Source: Przewalskia tangutica (lineage: Eukaryota; Streptophyta; Magnoliopsida; Solanales; Solanaceae). Taken from it: DNA of 64,000 nucleotides. Under the pieces are notes generated by a model, which saw only the letters and a program-made list of their open reading frames with translations, was not told the origin of the DNA and ran no database searches. Position 1 is the first letter of the stretch, and every line of letters begins with the position of its first letter. Of this stretch, positions 1-11,530 are shown piece after piece. Where the stretch lies: contig CM056732.1 in NCBI GenBank assembly GCA_029844215.1, positions 23,855,501-23,919,500 on the forward strand. The letters run 5' to 3'. The position numbers and the translations under genes are program-made.

Positions 1-1225
1 CATTTTGCCATTTAGAACCGTTGTGACTCAAAAGAAAGAAAAACAACCCTAACAAGACACTTATTTAAATGAAAATGAGAAAAATACTAACTAAAAATGA
101 CTCAAAAAGCGTATACAAAATACACCTAACACATATACACACAATGTAGTTAAGTTAATCATAGAAGACAAACTAAAGTTTATAAGGAGTCTTATTTTAA
201 AAAAAAATTAAAAAATTCGATCTTCCGGATCTCATGGAATCAACGTAATTTTGAAAAAGGTTCATTTACACAAAAGTCAACTATTGGTCAACACTTACAC
301 TATTTAAGGTTCTAATTTATCTACTTTTACTGGAATAATCCAAAAGTTCCAAAAATCAAATCTACAAAGGTAAAATAGCTAAAGTACACGTAACGTCGAA
401 ACATGTCATTATCAATACTTCTAAGGATTCAAAAAATAATTTGCATAACTATTTCTCAGAAAAGGAAAATAGCAATTAAGTAACTAATTTCCTATGCTTA
501 GCATGTTTCTCCTTTCTCTAGAATAATAGGAGTAATAATTAACCAATATGACTTGCATTGATTACAATTATAATCTTATAAATTGTTGCAGAACTTCAAT
601 GTTGCAATATAAATACTTTCTTAATGAAACACTATTAATTTGATTTAAAATGAAAATAGGATGAACAAAATATTAATTGTACTACTAAATTATTGACGAC
701 TATGGTTAAAAAAAGAAATTTTGCAAAAATTACTTAGCATACACTAAAATATAAAATACATGGAGCTTCAAGATTTGTCTATCCTTACCTTCTAAATTAA
801 CACTAAAGAAAAGATCAAGGTATCCTTGTCATTCTTATAATTTTACAATTATAACCTACTTTTATATTCAAAAAATACAAAAGAGCTTTACAAAATACTG
901 TAATTATAGAAGGTTTAATATTTGATCTTCTTCTGAGATATAAATATAGTAGATGTTTGGTTTTTAGCTTTAAATTAAAATTCAAATATTTTATCTCTAT
1001 TCAAATATTAATCTTTTAGTTGAATTATTACTTCCTTTATAATAATCTTTTTTTAATAGAGGATGAATAATTGATCCTAAAATTGCTTCTAACCAACTAC
1101 TATAACTTATCGATTTCCTATTTTTGATGTGCAAAAATGATACGTAAGATAACACTTCAGTTCATTATTTCTGTTTAATTTTTTGTCGTTCTAATTAATC
1201 AAATCAAATCTAAATTCATCCTAAC
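1..1225. other. AT-rich flank, no gene recognised
   Basis: Very AT-rich DNA with short homopolymers and no open frame of useful length. No tRNA, rRNA or transposon protein is visible. It ends where the copia-1 5' LTR begins. It is probably host intergenic DNA or a very old transposon remnant. Confidence 0.5.
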
Positions 1226-1446
1226 GGTTAAATATACATCCTATGTACATAATATATACGTGTATATTGTGTATTAGTCTTGTACCTTAATTAGTCTTAT
1301 ACACTTATCATAATTATATAGTTAGTCTCCAAATAGAATAAGGTTTTAGGAGTAGAATAGGAATAGGATTCTCCTATTATGGAAATATGTAAAGTGTATA
1401 TATTGTCTTTCAGTTAATGAAAATAATCAAGAAATTGTTTCTTTCA
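1226..1446 (+). repeat. 5' LTR of copia-1
   Basis: It matches the 3' LTR at 24925-25114, sharing GTTAAATATACATCCTAT at the start and a long TTAGTCTTGTAYCTTAATTAGTCTT-type block. The expected initial T is G here (1226). It ends in CA just before the primer site. Compared with the 3' copy it lacks about 60 bp after the first 30 bases. Confidence 0.8.
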
Positions 1447-1458
1447 TGGTATCACAAG
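1447..1458 (+). promoter_or_regulatory. Primer-binding site, tRNA-Met type
   Basis: TGGTATCACAAG follows the LTR directly and resembles the common plant initiator-Met primer site TGGTATCAGAGC. Copia-2 has TGGTATCAAGAG at the equivalent place. Confidence 0.7.
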
Positions 1459-1575
1459 TCTAGGTTATTTTTGTCCTTGCTTCCGTCGAACTCTCACTCG
1501 TTTCCGTGAGTTTTTTTGTTCTCCCAACCTAAAATCTTTCTTCAAAATCCATTAATCACATATTGTTTTATCAAT

Positions 1576-1861
1576 ATGTCTACATCAAAGAACACGTTCC
1601 ATACTGCCCTTGCAGTTTCAAACATCAAGAATAATATCTCTCTTGTTCTTGAAATAGAAAACGTCAAATATGCGACGTGGGCCGAACTGTTCAAGATGGA
1701 CGCACGCTTGCATCAAGTCATCCATCACATAATTTCCGCGGCCCCTGAGGATACAGAGATGCCAAAACGCGAGGATGATCCTAAGTTATGGACAACTCTT
1801 GATGCCACCGTCCTTCAGTGGATTTACTCCACTATCTCTACCGACCTGTTTGTTATAATTT
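1576..1861 (+). pseudogene. Copia gag, N-terminal part
   Basis: The ATG at 1576 (MSTSKN) aligns with the MADKNN start of copia-2 gag, so I prefer it to the ATG at 1516. The block contains the copia gag pattern of an ISLVLEIENVKYATWAELFK-type stretch followed by a TLDATVLQWIYSTIS-type stretch. Gag forms the virus-like particle in the cytoplasm. Homology stops at about codon 95, where an unrelated segment begins, and resumes at 3897. The apparent ORF running on to 2070 is a read-through into that insertion. Confidence 0.8.
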
Positions 1862-3896
1862 TAACAGATTTAGACTGCGAGAGACAGGGAGATGGCAGTG
1901 GCACGCACCTGGTGGTTTGCGCGAAGGCGCCAGTACGAATGGATGGGGGAGTTGTGGCATTCACTTTGTCTAAGTCTTTCCTCCCCTCCTCCTCTCTCCT
2001 TGCTGTTCGTCGCCCACCCCCTTCCCTCCCCCCAGAAGCCTCGCCGAGAACACCCCCCCCCCTAGCCTAGTCTAGTGCTTGAGCCTACTCCCCCTTGCAG
2101 AAGAACTATACTTACATTTATTAATGCGTCTATCGGAGCAGCACTACACTAAGAACGAATCGGAACGCGGTTTACATGCGACAATTGTATCGCGCAGTTT
2201 CACAGATTAGTACTGCTAGACGGCAGACGTGGCTCGGGTCGTCAGCTGCAGGAGACAGGATGTTTATCGCGCGCCGCAGAGAAGAGGTGCCGCTAATTTT
2301 CGGGGTTAATAGGCGGAAATTTATAGGTAGTAGAAGTAGGAGGTAAATTCTACACTTGTGGAAAAAAAGCTAGTGCGTCAGAGTACTGGAGCCATAGTTA
2401 GTATGCTTTTATGGGAAGTCACTTATACGCACCATGTGAAAAAGTGGTTCTTGATGTTAGAAGTTAAGAGTTTAAATGGGATTGTTGTGAACCATCATCG
2501 TGAGTAATGATTTTGACAAGATGGAATAAGCCATGGTCGGCCCACGGTCAGAAGTGATCAAGCGGCATCTTCATTTATTTTTCACCATTACCGGACGCTA
2601 TCGGTTCTATCGCTTCTTCGACATGATTGTGAGCGCGAAGGTGCCTATGATTGTGTGCGATATTCGTGTCTATGCAATTCCTAACCCCATTGTTTTGGCC
2701 ATTATTTTTTACTACGGGTTCCATTATCGACTATTGAAGGTCACAAGTCATACGCGAGCTTCAAATTTCGAGAAAACATGCTTAGTCGACGTACATGACG
2801 TGACCTTGGCATTTTCTAACCTGTGACGATGTCACCCGCGTGCGTGGTAGATGGATTGAAATTAAAGGTGGTGGATGACCTTAGTTGAGTAAAGAGTAGC
2901 CGCGCCGGTTTTATCTAAAAGTATAAGTCCGGGTGGATGCGAGACTTGCAGCCTTTTTGGCTTTAGGGCTTCTACCCCGGTATGAACTCGCAGTCGGGCG
3001 CGGCTGGTTTCCGCCGAATCACTCTCATGTCAACCCGTAACCTTGCCAGCTGTTTCTCAAAGCGGCTCGCCAGCGGTAGGGTCACTTATGGGTCACCAAC
3101 TTGAGGTGCCTACCAAGATCGGGACGCATGCCCGACCCTGTGGTTCTAATCGCAATCGCTCTCGCGGCATACCTGAATGGCCTTGGGGGGGATATTACGC
3201 GCTTGCATTTACCACTCTCGGGCTAATGTACGATACTCACTTTTTCAAGTGTTCGCAGAAGGCACGACAAAAAAATATTATATTGGTGCGTTAGTATTTA
3301 AGTGAAATTTGCAATTTGTTGTAAGGTGTTTGGAGATATCCGGCGGAGTACATGACATGGAATACCTGACGCAATGCTAGGGGATATTGAGAATGTTATA
3401 CGGGAGTTGCTTCTCCTTATGAGCACGCACGCACGACGCAAGCAGAATTTTTGAAAATAAGAAAGAAGATATATTTATATAGAAAAAGCTTTTATTGCTA
3501 TCAGGAAATTGCGAATGGAATCGAAGAATGTGACGAGCATTCGTATTTACATGGGGTGTATTGCGGTAGGCTTGTGTTTTTTATTTCTGTCATGGTCACA
3601 CGCCCCACTACCACTGAAGCGAGCTGGTAGAGGAGCCCATGAGAGAGGAGATTTCTTTAAAATCAGTTAAAACCAAAACCGCATAAAAATATAAAAATGA
3701 AAGTACTTTGAGTTGTGTGAAACTTATGTCAGTTTGTTGTTGTGAAACTTGCCGCGCTTTGTTGCGAGGCTTGCGCCTATTGTTGATTTACCCTTTGTTG
3801 TGCAAGTGTGGTATTTCGGCTTAAACTTAAGCATATATCTTTTGAAAGACAGCCCGTTTTGGTTTGGCACATTTATTATTATATCTCTATTGCAGA
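1862..3896. other. Unidentified 2.0-kb insertion inside copia-1 gag
   Basis: Alignment to copia-2 gag shows that this stretch is foreign. It is clearly more GC-rich and less repetitive than its surroundings, with a C run near 2055. Frames at 2533-2826 (97 codons) and 3043-3294 (83 codons) encode nothing I recognise. I found no convincing terminal inverted repeats, Helitron ends or clean TSD. The right edge reads ...CTATTGCAG then AACAATT, which resembles a 3' splice site. It could be captured genomic DNA, organelle-derived DNA or a decayed DNA transposon; the sequence does not decide. Confidence 0.5.
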
Positions 3897-4366
3897 ACAA
3901 TTATTGAGCGGGCCACGACAATGGATGATTGGGATAGGCTGCGTGACATATTCCAAGATAATCAGAATTCCAGGGCTGTTACACTTGAGCAGGAATTTTC
4001 CCACGTAAACATGGAAAATTTCCCGAACGTTTTGGCTTATTGTAAAAGGTTAAAAGAATTGGCGGACCAACTCCGCAACGCTGGTGCGCCCGTGAGTGAT
4101 AATCGTCATGTTCTGCAAATGGTTATCGGCCTATCCAAGGCCTATAGTGGCGTTGGAACTGTTCTTCGTCAGAGTAATCTTCTTCCGAAGTTCTATCAAA
4201 CCCGCTTCATGCTTACGTTGGAAGAAGTCGATTTGGATAAAAAGGCGGCTACGACAGCTAGTACGATGGTCATGATGACGACCTCCACAAATTCTTCAGG
4301 TTATGTTGATAATTCGAGCCAAAACCGTACTCACGATGGCGAAAAAAATAATCATAAAAATAATTA
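3897..4366 (+). pseudogene. Copia gag, C-terminal part
   Basis: Resumes the gag homology with TIIERATTMDDWDRLRDIFQ, followed by the conserved LEQEFS, YCKRLK-LADQL and SMLTLEE-type blocks seen in copia-2 gag (62388-63158). The frame ends in an Asn/Lys-rich tail at the TAG at 4364. The first 11 residues of the open frame starting at 3864 belong to the inserted segment. Together with 1576-1861 it once encoded one gag protein. Confidence 0.8.
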
Positions 4367-4388
4367 GAAAAAATGTGCGGCAAACGCA

Positions 4389-4793
4389 ATGGTACTAGCG
4401 GTGGTAACGGAGGCAGTGGGCCACCACCCAACTGGTCCTAGCCTTGGGCCACCTGGCCGTGGGCCTGGACCAGTGGGCAGTGTCCCAACAACCACTGGTA
4501 TCTGCCACATTCAGCCCCATGCATTTGGACTGCCCATCAACATTCCAGGCCCATTGCACAGTCGGCGATCCACGAGCGGCTAATTACCGACCACGCCGGG
4601 CCGGGGTAGCAAGTCGGTGTGCTTGAGCCCCGACCTCCTCAAACCCATTATACCGTGGGCCCCACCCCTACCGATATTGAAGTCGTGATGCACACTTGGA
4701 ATAAATCCTTCGGACCCAAATTGGTACATGGATACCGGCGCCACTACACACATGACGTCTGAATTAGGTACTCTCTCTTCTTATTCCAATTAA
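4389..4793 (+). pseudogene. Copia gag tail and aspartic protease remnant
   Basis: A Gly/Pro-rich gag tail is followed at 4713 by DPNWYMDTGATTHMTSE. The DTGA motif (4731-4742) is the catalytic Asp of the retropepsin-type protease that cuts the copia polyprotein. The frame hits TAA at 4791. The same block in copia-2 (near 53580) is still open, so the stop is a decay mutation. Confidence 0.75.
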
Positions 4794-4814
4794 GCAACAA
4801 TTGTGGTATAATTA

Positions 4815-5294
4815 TTGCTAATGGTAATTCAATTCAAATTCGTGGTTACGGTCATAAAACGTTGTCTCCCCCCCCCCTATCCACCTCTTATTTTGAAAAA
4901 TACCCTTCACACTCCTAAATTGATTAAAAATTTGGTGTCGGTCCGTAAATTCACCACTGATAATTGTGTTTCTGTCGAATTTGATCCATTTGGGTTTTCT
5001 GTGAAGAATTTCAAGACGGAGAGTCCTCTCATGGGGTGTTATAATAGGGGAGATCTTTATCCTATCACGTCAAGGTCCGATTTCTCGAGTCCAGCATTTC
5101 CCTCAACTTTTGCAACTCTGGCTCTTTCCTTGTGGCATGCTCGTCTAGGTCATCCGGGGTCGTCTATTTTGTCTTCCTTAGATAAATTCAATTTTATTTC
5201 TTGTAAGGGTACGTGTCGTGCTCCGAATTGTCAATCTTGTTATTTAGGAAAAATTATTAAGTTGTCATTTGTAGACTCTAATTACACACTTTAA
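4815..5294 (+). pseudogene. Copia protease end and GAG-pre-integrase domain
   Basis: A 159-codon open frame. It holds the end of the protease region (LKNTLHTPKLIKNLVSVRKF) and then the integrase N-terminal zinc module: LWHARLGHPGSS followed by SCKGTCRAPNCQSCYLGK, giving His-His-Cys-Cys zinc ligands. It matches 52996-53715 on the minus strand in copia-2. It ends in TAA at 5292, just before the integrase core. Confidence 0.8.
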
Positions 5295-5637
5295 TGGCAT
5301 TTGATATTATTCATAGTGATCTATGGATGTCTCCTGTTCTTAGTTCTTTCGTCATCGGTATTATGTTCTCTTTCTTGATTAGTATTCTAAATTTTTATGG
5401 ACTTTTCCGATAGCGAAAAAATCTCAAGTTTTTTCCATCTTCTTAAAATTTAAAGCATTCATTAAAACTCAATTCGAACGGGACATCAAAAAAATTTAAT
5501 AGGAAAATGGAAAAAAATATGATAATGGGGTGTTTCGGGAATTTTGTGCTAATAAGGGAATCAATTTTCATTTTTCTTGTCCTCATATGTCTTCACAAAA
5601 TGGGAAAGCCGAACAAAAAATTTATACCATTAACAAC
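5295..5637 (+). pseudogene. Copia integrase core, first part
   Basis: Translations in several frames recover FDIIHSDLW (first catalytic Asp, about 5308-5325), then remnants of the QCDNxxEYDN and FSCPHMSSQNGKAEQK blocks around 5520-5620. Frameshifts and stops make it non-coding. Homology stops exactly at the Tat/Ogre-like insertion and resumes at 22610. The last five bases, ACAAC (5633-5637), are the target-site duplication. Confidence 0.75.
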
Positions 5638-8600
5638 TGTTGACACCCAATTTTGACCCTCCCGTCCAGTCCTTAACTACAAAATTACACTAATTTTTTA
5701 AAAAATAATTTTTTACAATTTTTATAATAAAATGCAACAATAATACATTAATGCAGGCACAAATAAGCAATTTAATAATGGCACCGCGTCTTACGCACTT
5801 AGAGTCTCGCACCCGCATTTATTAATTTTAAGCCCTGTCTAATTCTTAAATGATAATTAATAATAAGTACGTAAATAAATAATTTAACAATGACGTCGCG
5901 TCAAATAGCATAGTCGCATTTATTAATACGCAAGGCAGTTTCATAATTATAATTTGTAATTAAAATTGATCCAATACATGCGTTTAAATAAGAGCGTCGC
6001 ATTTAGAAAAGTATTAAGCAGTCCTTAAATATCATATATGCATTTTAATAATTTAATCTAAACCCCATTCAATTTAACGACGTCGCATTATAAAATATTA
6101 GGCACTAATTAAATAGCACGTCTTTATTTTTGTAATAATTTAAACTCAAACCCAGACTAATAAAGCACCGAAATAATTTAATCACAATTTAAACAATCTA
6201 ATTTACCACTAATTAATTTTACCTAAAACTAACTCCTAAAACTAATACCTAATATAATACCTAATCAGCCCCACCTTTTAAATTGCCCAGCCCACTATCG
6301 CAACCCACACCAACTAACCCGACCCACACCCGCCTAAGCCCACCAGCCTTTATACTCATCCCCAGCCCAAACTTCTTATCCCTACCCACAACCCTTCGTT
6401 ACCCTCTCCCTCACTAAAAAAAGACAGAACAAAAACCCTAAAGCCATCGCCGCACCCCACTCCCTTCAGCATCCGCCACTATCACTCAACCGAGATTCTC
6501 GCCGGATTTTCGGGCATCCCACCATTTGCCACTCACTCATTTCCTTAGCCAAATCGCACTCAGAACAGTACAAACTCATCTTCAAAATATACCCAACACT
6601 TACCATATTCCGAAATCTTACCAAAACAAAATCTGAGAATCTCACATTCATACAACTTACCATAACAAGAACACTGGTTCTGGTAAAGAATCACATAAAA
6701 TTAGCACTAAATCAGCCCTAAGAGCGGGACCAAAATTAGAACCCAGAAGAAAACTATAAGAGAAACCAATCTATACATGCAATGGCATCGAAGGAGCAAG
6801 GGTCGACAGCAATCCAGACCCCCTCTTGACTAACAAAAGCCGATCGATTTATGCATGCAAGGCATAGGAGGAGACGGGGGAAAAAGAGAGAAAAACATCA
6901 GAAAATATCAAAAAGAATCGGGGGAAAAGGGACTTGTCGGTAGAAAAACTTTCCGGTTCAGAGAAAGAATCGAACATCCAGAATCAACAATTTCTCGCAA
7001 AAAGTTTCATTTTCCTTTCTATCGCATAATCGCATTTTTCGAGTGAATCGACGACTTGATACGTTGCCTCGGTTCGCTGTCCGGAGAAGGTAAAACTATG
7101 ATTTCTCTCAGCCCTTTCTAATTATTGTGTTCTGTTTACTGCAAATCAAGTATTTTTATGGTCGAGTGTTTGGTTGCATTGATTGGTTGTTAATAAGAAT
7201 AATGAATATGGGTTCCCAGTTAGTATGATTAGATATGCAGTAAGGTTTGGGCATGTATTTTCGGCATCATTGTGATCTGTTCAATGCGTTATTGTCGAGA
7301 GTCAGATTATCTCTTATACGATGATGTGTTTGTTTAAGTATAAATGACACAGAACTAGCAGGTTAAATCACTTATAAGATCGTGTCGCACTCAACTCTAG
7401 CCCCCACGTGTCTTATCTAGTCGTAAACCGTCTGAAAAGCTTGTCCAGTAACTTATTGAGGTATTAAGTTTTGTTGTGAATCACACTTCATCATGCTCAT
7501 ATAAATATAAAAGGGGGGGCTGTTGAGTTAACACATTTGTGATGTGAAAATTGCTGCATGAATTGGTTCTTTGCATAAGTACAAGGTTGTCTATTGTTTA
7601 TAACCACGATGAGGTGTATAGGTACATGTATTCACTTGTTCAGATCATTCATGGCTTAATTGCACTTGTCTGTTAGGATCTCTTTGGGTAATTTGATGTT
7701 TAATGGCCATTGACATACCCCTGTTGTGACGCTGTCTTATATGTTCATACCATCTCTCAAATTAAAATTAAATTAAATTTTACTGTTTGGGGGCCTATTC
7801 TTTCCTTGTAAAGCTGGCCATGAAGCATGTGTATTTTGTTCAGGTTAAAATAGTCACATATTTGCAGATACAATCTAAATTTTGGCCATATTGAGTTCGT
7901 AGGTTTTCCAGTTTGGGCCACATCATCTGTTCTCAATTAATCTAAGTGGCATATTATTGAACCAGTTAGCATGAAGGAGGTCCTATATGTTTAGTCTAAC
8001 TGATAGTCCCGCACCCCTCTAAAAAATCCATGTTTGATATAAAGACTTGTAAACCAATTAAGTTAAGATACATCCACATGTAAAACTGATTGTTAGAATG
8101 AATGTCAGCATATAAACTGTTTTTTGATTATGTGTGTTTATCTTGTTTGCTTAAGTATCAAGATGTTATGTTAATTTAAGAGGTCTTCCTGAGTTTTTCT
8201 CCATATGACACCATGCATATATCTGACTCGTTGGGTGGTGTTAATGCCTTGCCTGTATCTATATGAAAGTATTAACCTGACCTCCCAACACCTATTTAAT
8301 ATCTACTTAAAGGAAGCCCGTTGCTATTTGATGGTCTGTTTGCATGTTATCCTGAAATCTAAGCCTGATGACTTCCTCTCTTTGCTGGAATTCTGCATCC
8401 TAGTTTGCATACTGGCTGGTGTGATTGAATTGTATCAGTCTAAGTAGTGCATATAGAGTTGAGAAAAGGGAAAATACTCATAGCCTTGACATGGTTATTA
8501 TTCTTGTGTTCATTCTAGAAAATGTCCCCTCTTTTGCTTCATTTTGCCTGCGACAGTACTGAGGTATACGTGATATACTGCCTTGTACATCACATATACT

Positions 8601-10029
8601 TAGTATACCTGATTGTATAAAGTGTGTATATCTCTGTATATATCACTCACTATTATTACATCATGAAAGGTGTTGGGCCTATCCAATTTGCAATTGTTTC
8701 TTCCTGCTCACCTTTTTGCTAGGATAGTTGGGGGCTCGGCTCATTAGTATTGTGGTTTCTCTACATCTGCCTTCATGACGTGTTATTGGGGCTAAGCCCA
8801 TTTGTTGTCTTTCCGCATGAAACTGCTGTTTGGGCTGACATATTTTCACATCTGAAAACTACTATTTTGGGCCCATTTTTCTTTCGAATTGCGGGAATAA
8901 AATGATATAAATATGCTAAATCCTATACCAATGTTTATTTATTATTTGATAAGGATATAGAGCATATACTAATCCTTTTTTTATTTTTTATTTTACATGA
9001 AATACGTCGGAGCAAAAATGAAGAGTCTCATGGCAAGACTCATCTTGAGCTACTTCAAATGAAGGCCTGCATTTATGTGCATCCATCTCGCATAGGAACA
9101 TTCCAAACCGCGGCGAGTGTTATCGCCATTCCCTCGAGTCACTATTATTTTCTTTATCTTGCCCATTCATTTATTGTAAATTAATTGTCTAACATTACGT
9201 TATTAGTAGAACTCTTAGAATACCAAACCTTGAGTCAATAGATTAGAAAGTAGTTAACTAGCAATTTGTTTCCCTTCGAATTAAATACTTTAGATTATCC
9301 ATACATAGTTTAAGCTACACTAAACCACCTAGTAATCTTAACTTGCATAACTAATCATGTAGCTAGGATATTATTTTCAAGATTCCTAACCCATTTGCTA
9401 TAAAATCCATATAGAAATCTTATTTTTTTTATATATACTAAGAAATCCCCTTAAGCATGTGGTATACTAATCAAGGTAGGCAAATGTATACATTTAGTCA
9501 ATAAATCAAATTTTTATATATAATAAATGCATGCTTTTAAACTTTACACATATAGCACTAGTCTTATAATTTCTTAATAAAAGACAAAATACATTCTTTT
9601 ACTAAAAAACCCTCTACATTACATCTTAGCATAAATAATTAACCCTAGGTTTGAACGGACAACCGCAAGTTAGCGGATCTTAGAGGGTGTCTAATCCCTT
9701 TCCTCTAGATTAATAAAGAACCCTTGCCCAGAGTCTCACATAAGTTTTGCAGACCATAAAAAATGGAGTTAATGTTGACTTTAACCTAGTTGATATTTAG
9801 GTGTCCTAATTCACCCAAACTAATTAGATGGCGACTCCGCGAACCCTTTAGCACACTTTAGCACCCTGCTTTAACCTTTAGCACCCCTTTAGCATTTTTT
9901 TGCATTTTTAGCATTCTAGCCCTTTTTAACATTAAGCACCTTTTTAACATTTAGCATTTTTTATTTATTTCCTAACCTGTTATTTAAGCAGGAGTTATTT
10001 TAATGTCGCGGTCGAAAAGGGGCGTGACA
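5638..10029 (+). repeat. 5' LTR of the Tat/Ogre-like element (4392 bp)
   Basis: It aligns along its length with 18240-22604, with only scattered substitutions and short indels. A pyrimidine-rich leader-like region (about 6360-6480) and a possible splice donor (AAG/GTAAAA, GT at 7090-7091) lie inside. Near the 3' end there is a run of TTTAGCA-type words (9847-9960) and a primer-site-like motif at 9829-9840. The small open frames inside (for example 6855-7046) show no recognisable domain and I do not call them genes. Confidence 0.9.
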
Positions 10030-10033
10030 GAAA

Positions 10034-10051
10034 TGGTGACTCCACTGGGGA
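10034..10051 (+). promoter_or_regulatory. Primer-binding site, tRNA-Arg type
   Basis: TGGTGACTCCACTGGGGA lies 4 bases after the LTR. It differs at two positions from TGGCGACTCCGCTGGGGA, the complement of a plant tRNA-Arg 3' end that Ogre-type elements are known to use. Both changes would leave G-U pairs with the tRNA. Confidence 0.75.
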
Positions 10052-10888
10052 ATTAAGGCTCTTAACCACAACAGACCTAGGGTTATTATTTGACATTATT
10101 TTTTGCATTTAATTTTTATGTACTGTATTTTGTTTATTTGCTTTAATTGCTATGTGCTTTACTGCTTTCCTTAAACTGGCATTCCGCTCATATTTCTTCC
10201 ACTCTGGAAAATTCACACTATCACACACCACATGCGAGGTGCGCTTGGTGCATCAGCAAAATTCTTTCTTCAAAACCCAAATTTAGGAGACTTGATAATA
10301 TACGTGGAGTGTCCGGTGTAACCGGTGGCCGCGTAGCCTTCTCACTCGAGTTATCCGCTCGGGAACCTTGCGTCTAGTAAAGCCAAATCTTAGAAACTCA
10401 GGATAGAGCTATACCACCCTTTATTTTAAGGCATGCATGCATTTACCTTAGGTGAGTCGGTTCTTGGTATCGACGCCACAATTAGGAAGACACCAAACTT
10501 GTCGACGGGTTTCTCAACCCAACGACCAACCAGCATATTATATGTAGCATGACAATGATAGACAAATCCAAACCCAATCATGACGTGCCGAAATTGGAAA
10601 AAGTGCACCGTCATTTGGTCGCCATTTCCAACGAAAGCATTACAGTTGGACGACTTGGACAAATCCATCATAACCTCGCATATGTGACGTTTAGGCCTAC
10701 CTCCGGCATAAAGAGGTCCCAAACATGTTAGAGCACACACTTGATTTGCAATTTGCTTATTATTATATATTGCCTGCAACCCTTTGCATATTATACTAAC
10801 TTGGTTTGCTTCATTTGTTAGAGGGTTATTTTGCCTAGCTTATCCCCAAAAGGTTGATTCGCGTTGACTGGTAGAAGCACAATCATAA
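10052..10888 (+). other. 5' leader between primer site and gag
   Basis: About 0.84 kb without a recognisable protein. Ogre elements often carry an extra ORF1 here. The open frames seen (10147-10377 plus; 10426-10779 minus) match nothing I know and look like chance. Confidence 0.5.
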
Positions 10889-11530
10889 ATGACTAATCCA
10901 GAAGCACCAGAACGAAACAGCTTAGGACTCGTCCCCGTTCCTGTAGAGGATGCAGAGGCGTTAGAAAGGAGAAACACCAATGAGCAACACCTCGCCAAAC
11001 TATTGCAGCAAATGGAAGTCATGCAAGCCGAAATAGAAAGGCTCTGAAATATCACAAACCTGTCTATTAGCTTGAATGCACCACTCCCAGAGCAAAGGAC
11101 AAATGTAATTGTGTCACAAGACCTTGAGCCTCCACTTCCCCAAAGCTCCCCGCAAAGGCCGCAACATACCAGCTCACACCAAAACGTCACTCGCCCGGTA
11201 AATTTGCAAACCGACCTCCAAAATGATCCGTTTACTACATACACATCTCAACCTCCACCTACTTATATCTCCCCACTCAACCCAAATTTCCAAGCCACCC
11301 AATACGAGCAGATGACACACATCACTAGTCCTAACAAACAAAATGGGGCATTAGCACATCCGACCGAAAGCCAACCATTTATTGTGCATGTATTCTCTCA
11401 AGAGACAGATCAATACAAGGAAGTGGAGCGGCAGACTCGAGCTAGAGCAGACAAAAATGTGGCAAAAGAAATCTGTAGCTTGAAATAAGCATTCAAAAGC
11501 ATTCAGATGAACAAGGGGGAGGAAGGTTTA
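10889..11530 (+). pseudogene. Tat/Ogre-type gag, N-terminal part
   Basis: Starts MTNPEAPERNSLGLVPVPVE at 10889 and contains a coiled-coil-like EQHLAKLLQQMEVMQAEIERL segment, then a Pro/Gln-rich linker. The frame stays constant from 10889 to 11530 except for a TGA at 11045 and a TAA at 11486. Both look like point mutations, because homology continues on each side. A solo LTR cuts it at 11530. The frame continues exactly at 14493 once the solo LTR and one GTTTA duplication are discounted. Confidence 0.8.

Noticed and set aside
1516..2070. 184-codon frame as a complete gene
   Set aside because: Only codons from 1576 to about 1861 are gag; the rest reads into unrelated inserted DNA.
2533..3294. 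Two open frames in the 2-kb insertion as genes
   Set aside because: No recognisable motif, and lengths are within chance for GC-richer DNA.
6466..6663. Minus-strand frame also present at 19068-19298, conserved between both LTRs
   Set aside because: Conservation is explained by LTR duplication; there is no recognisable domain.
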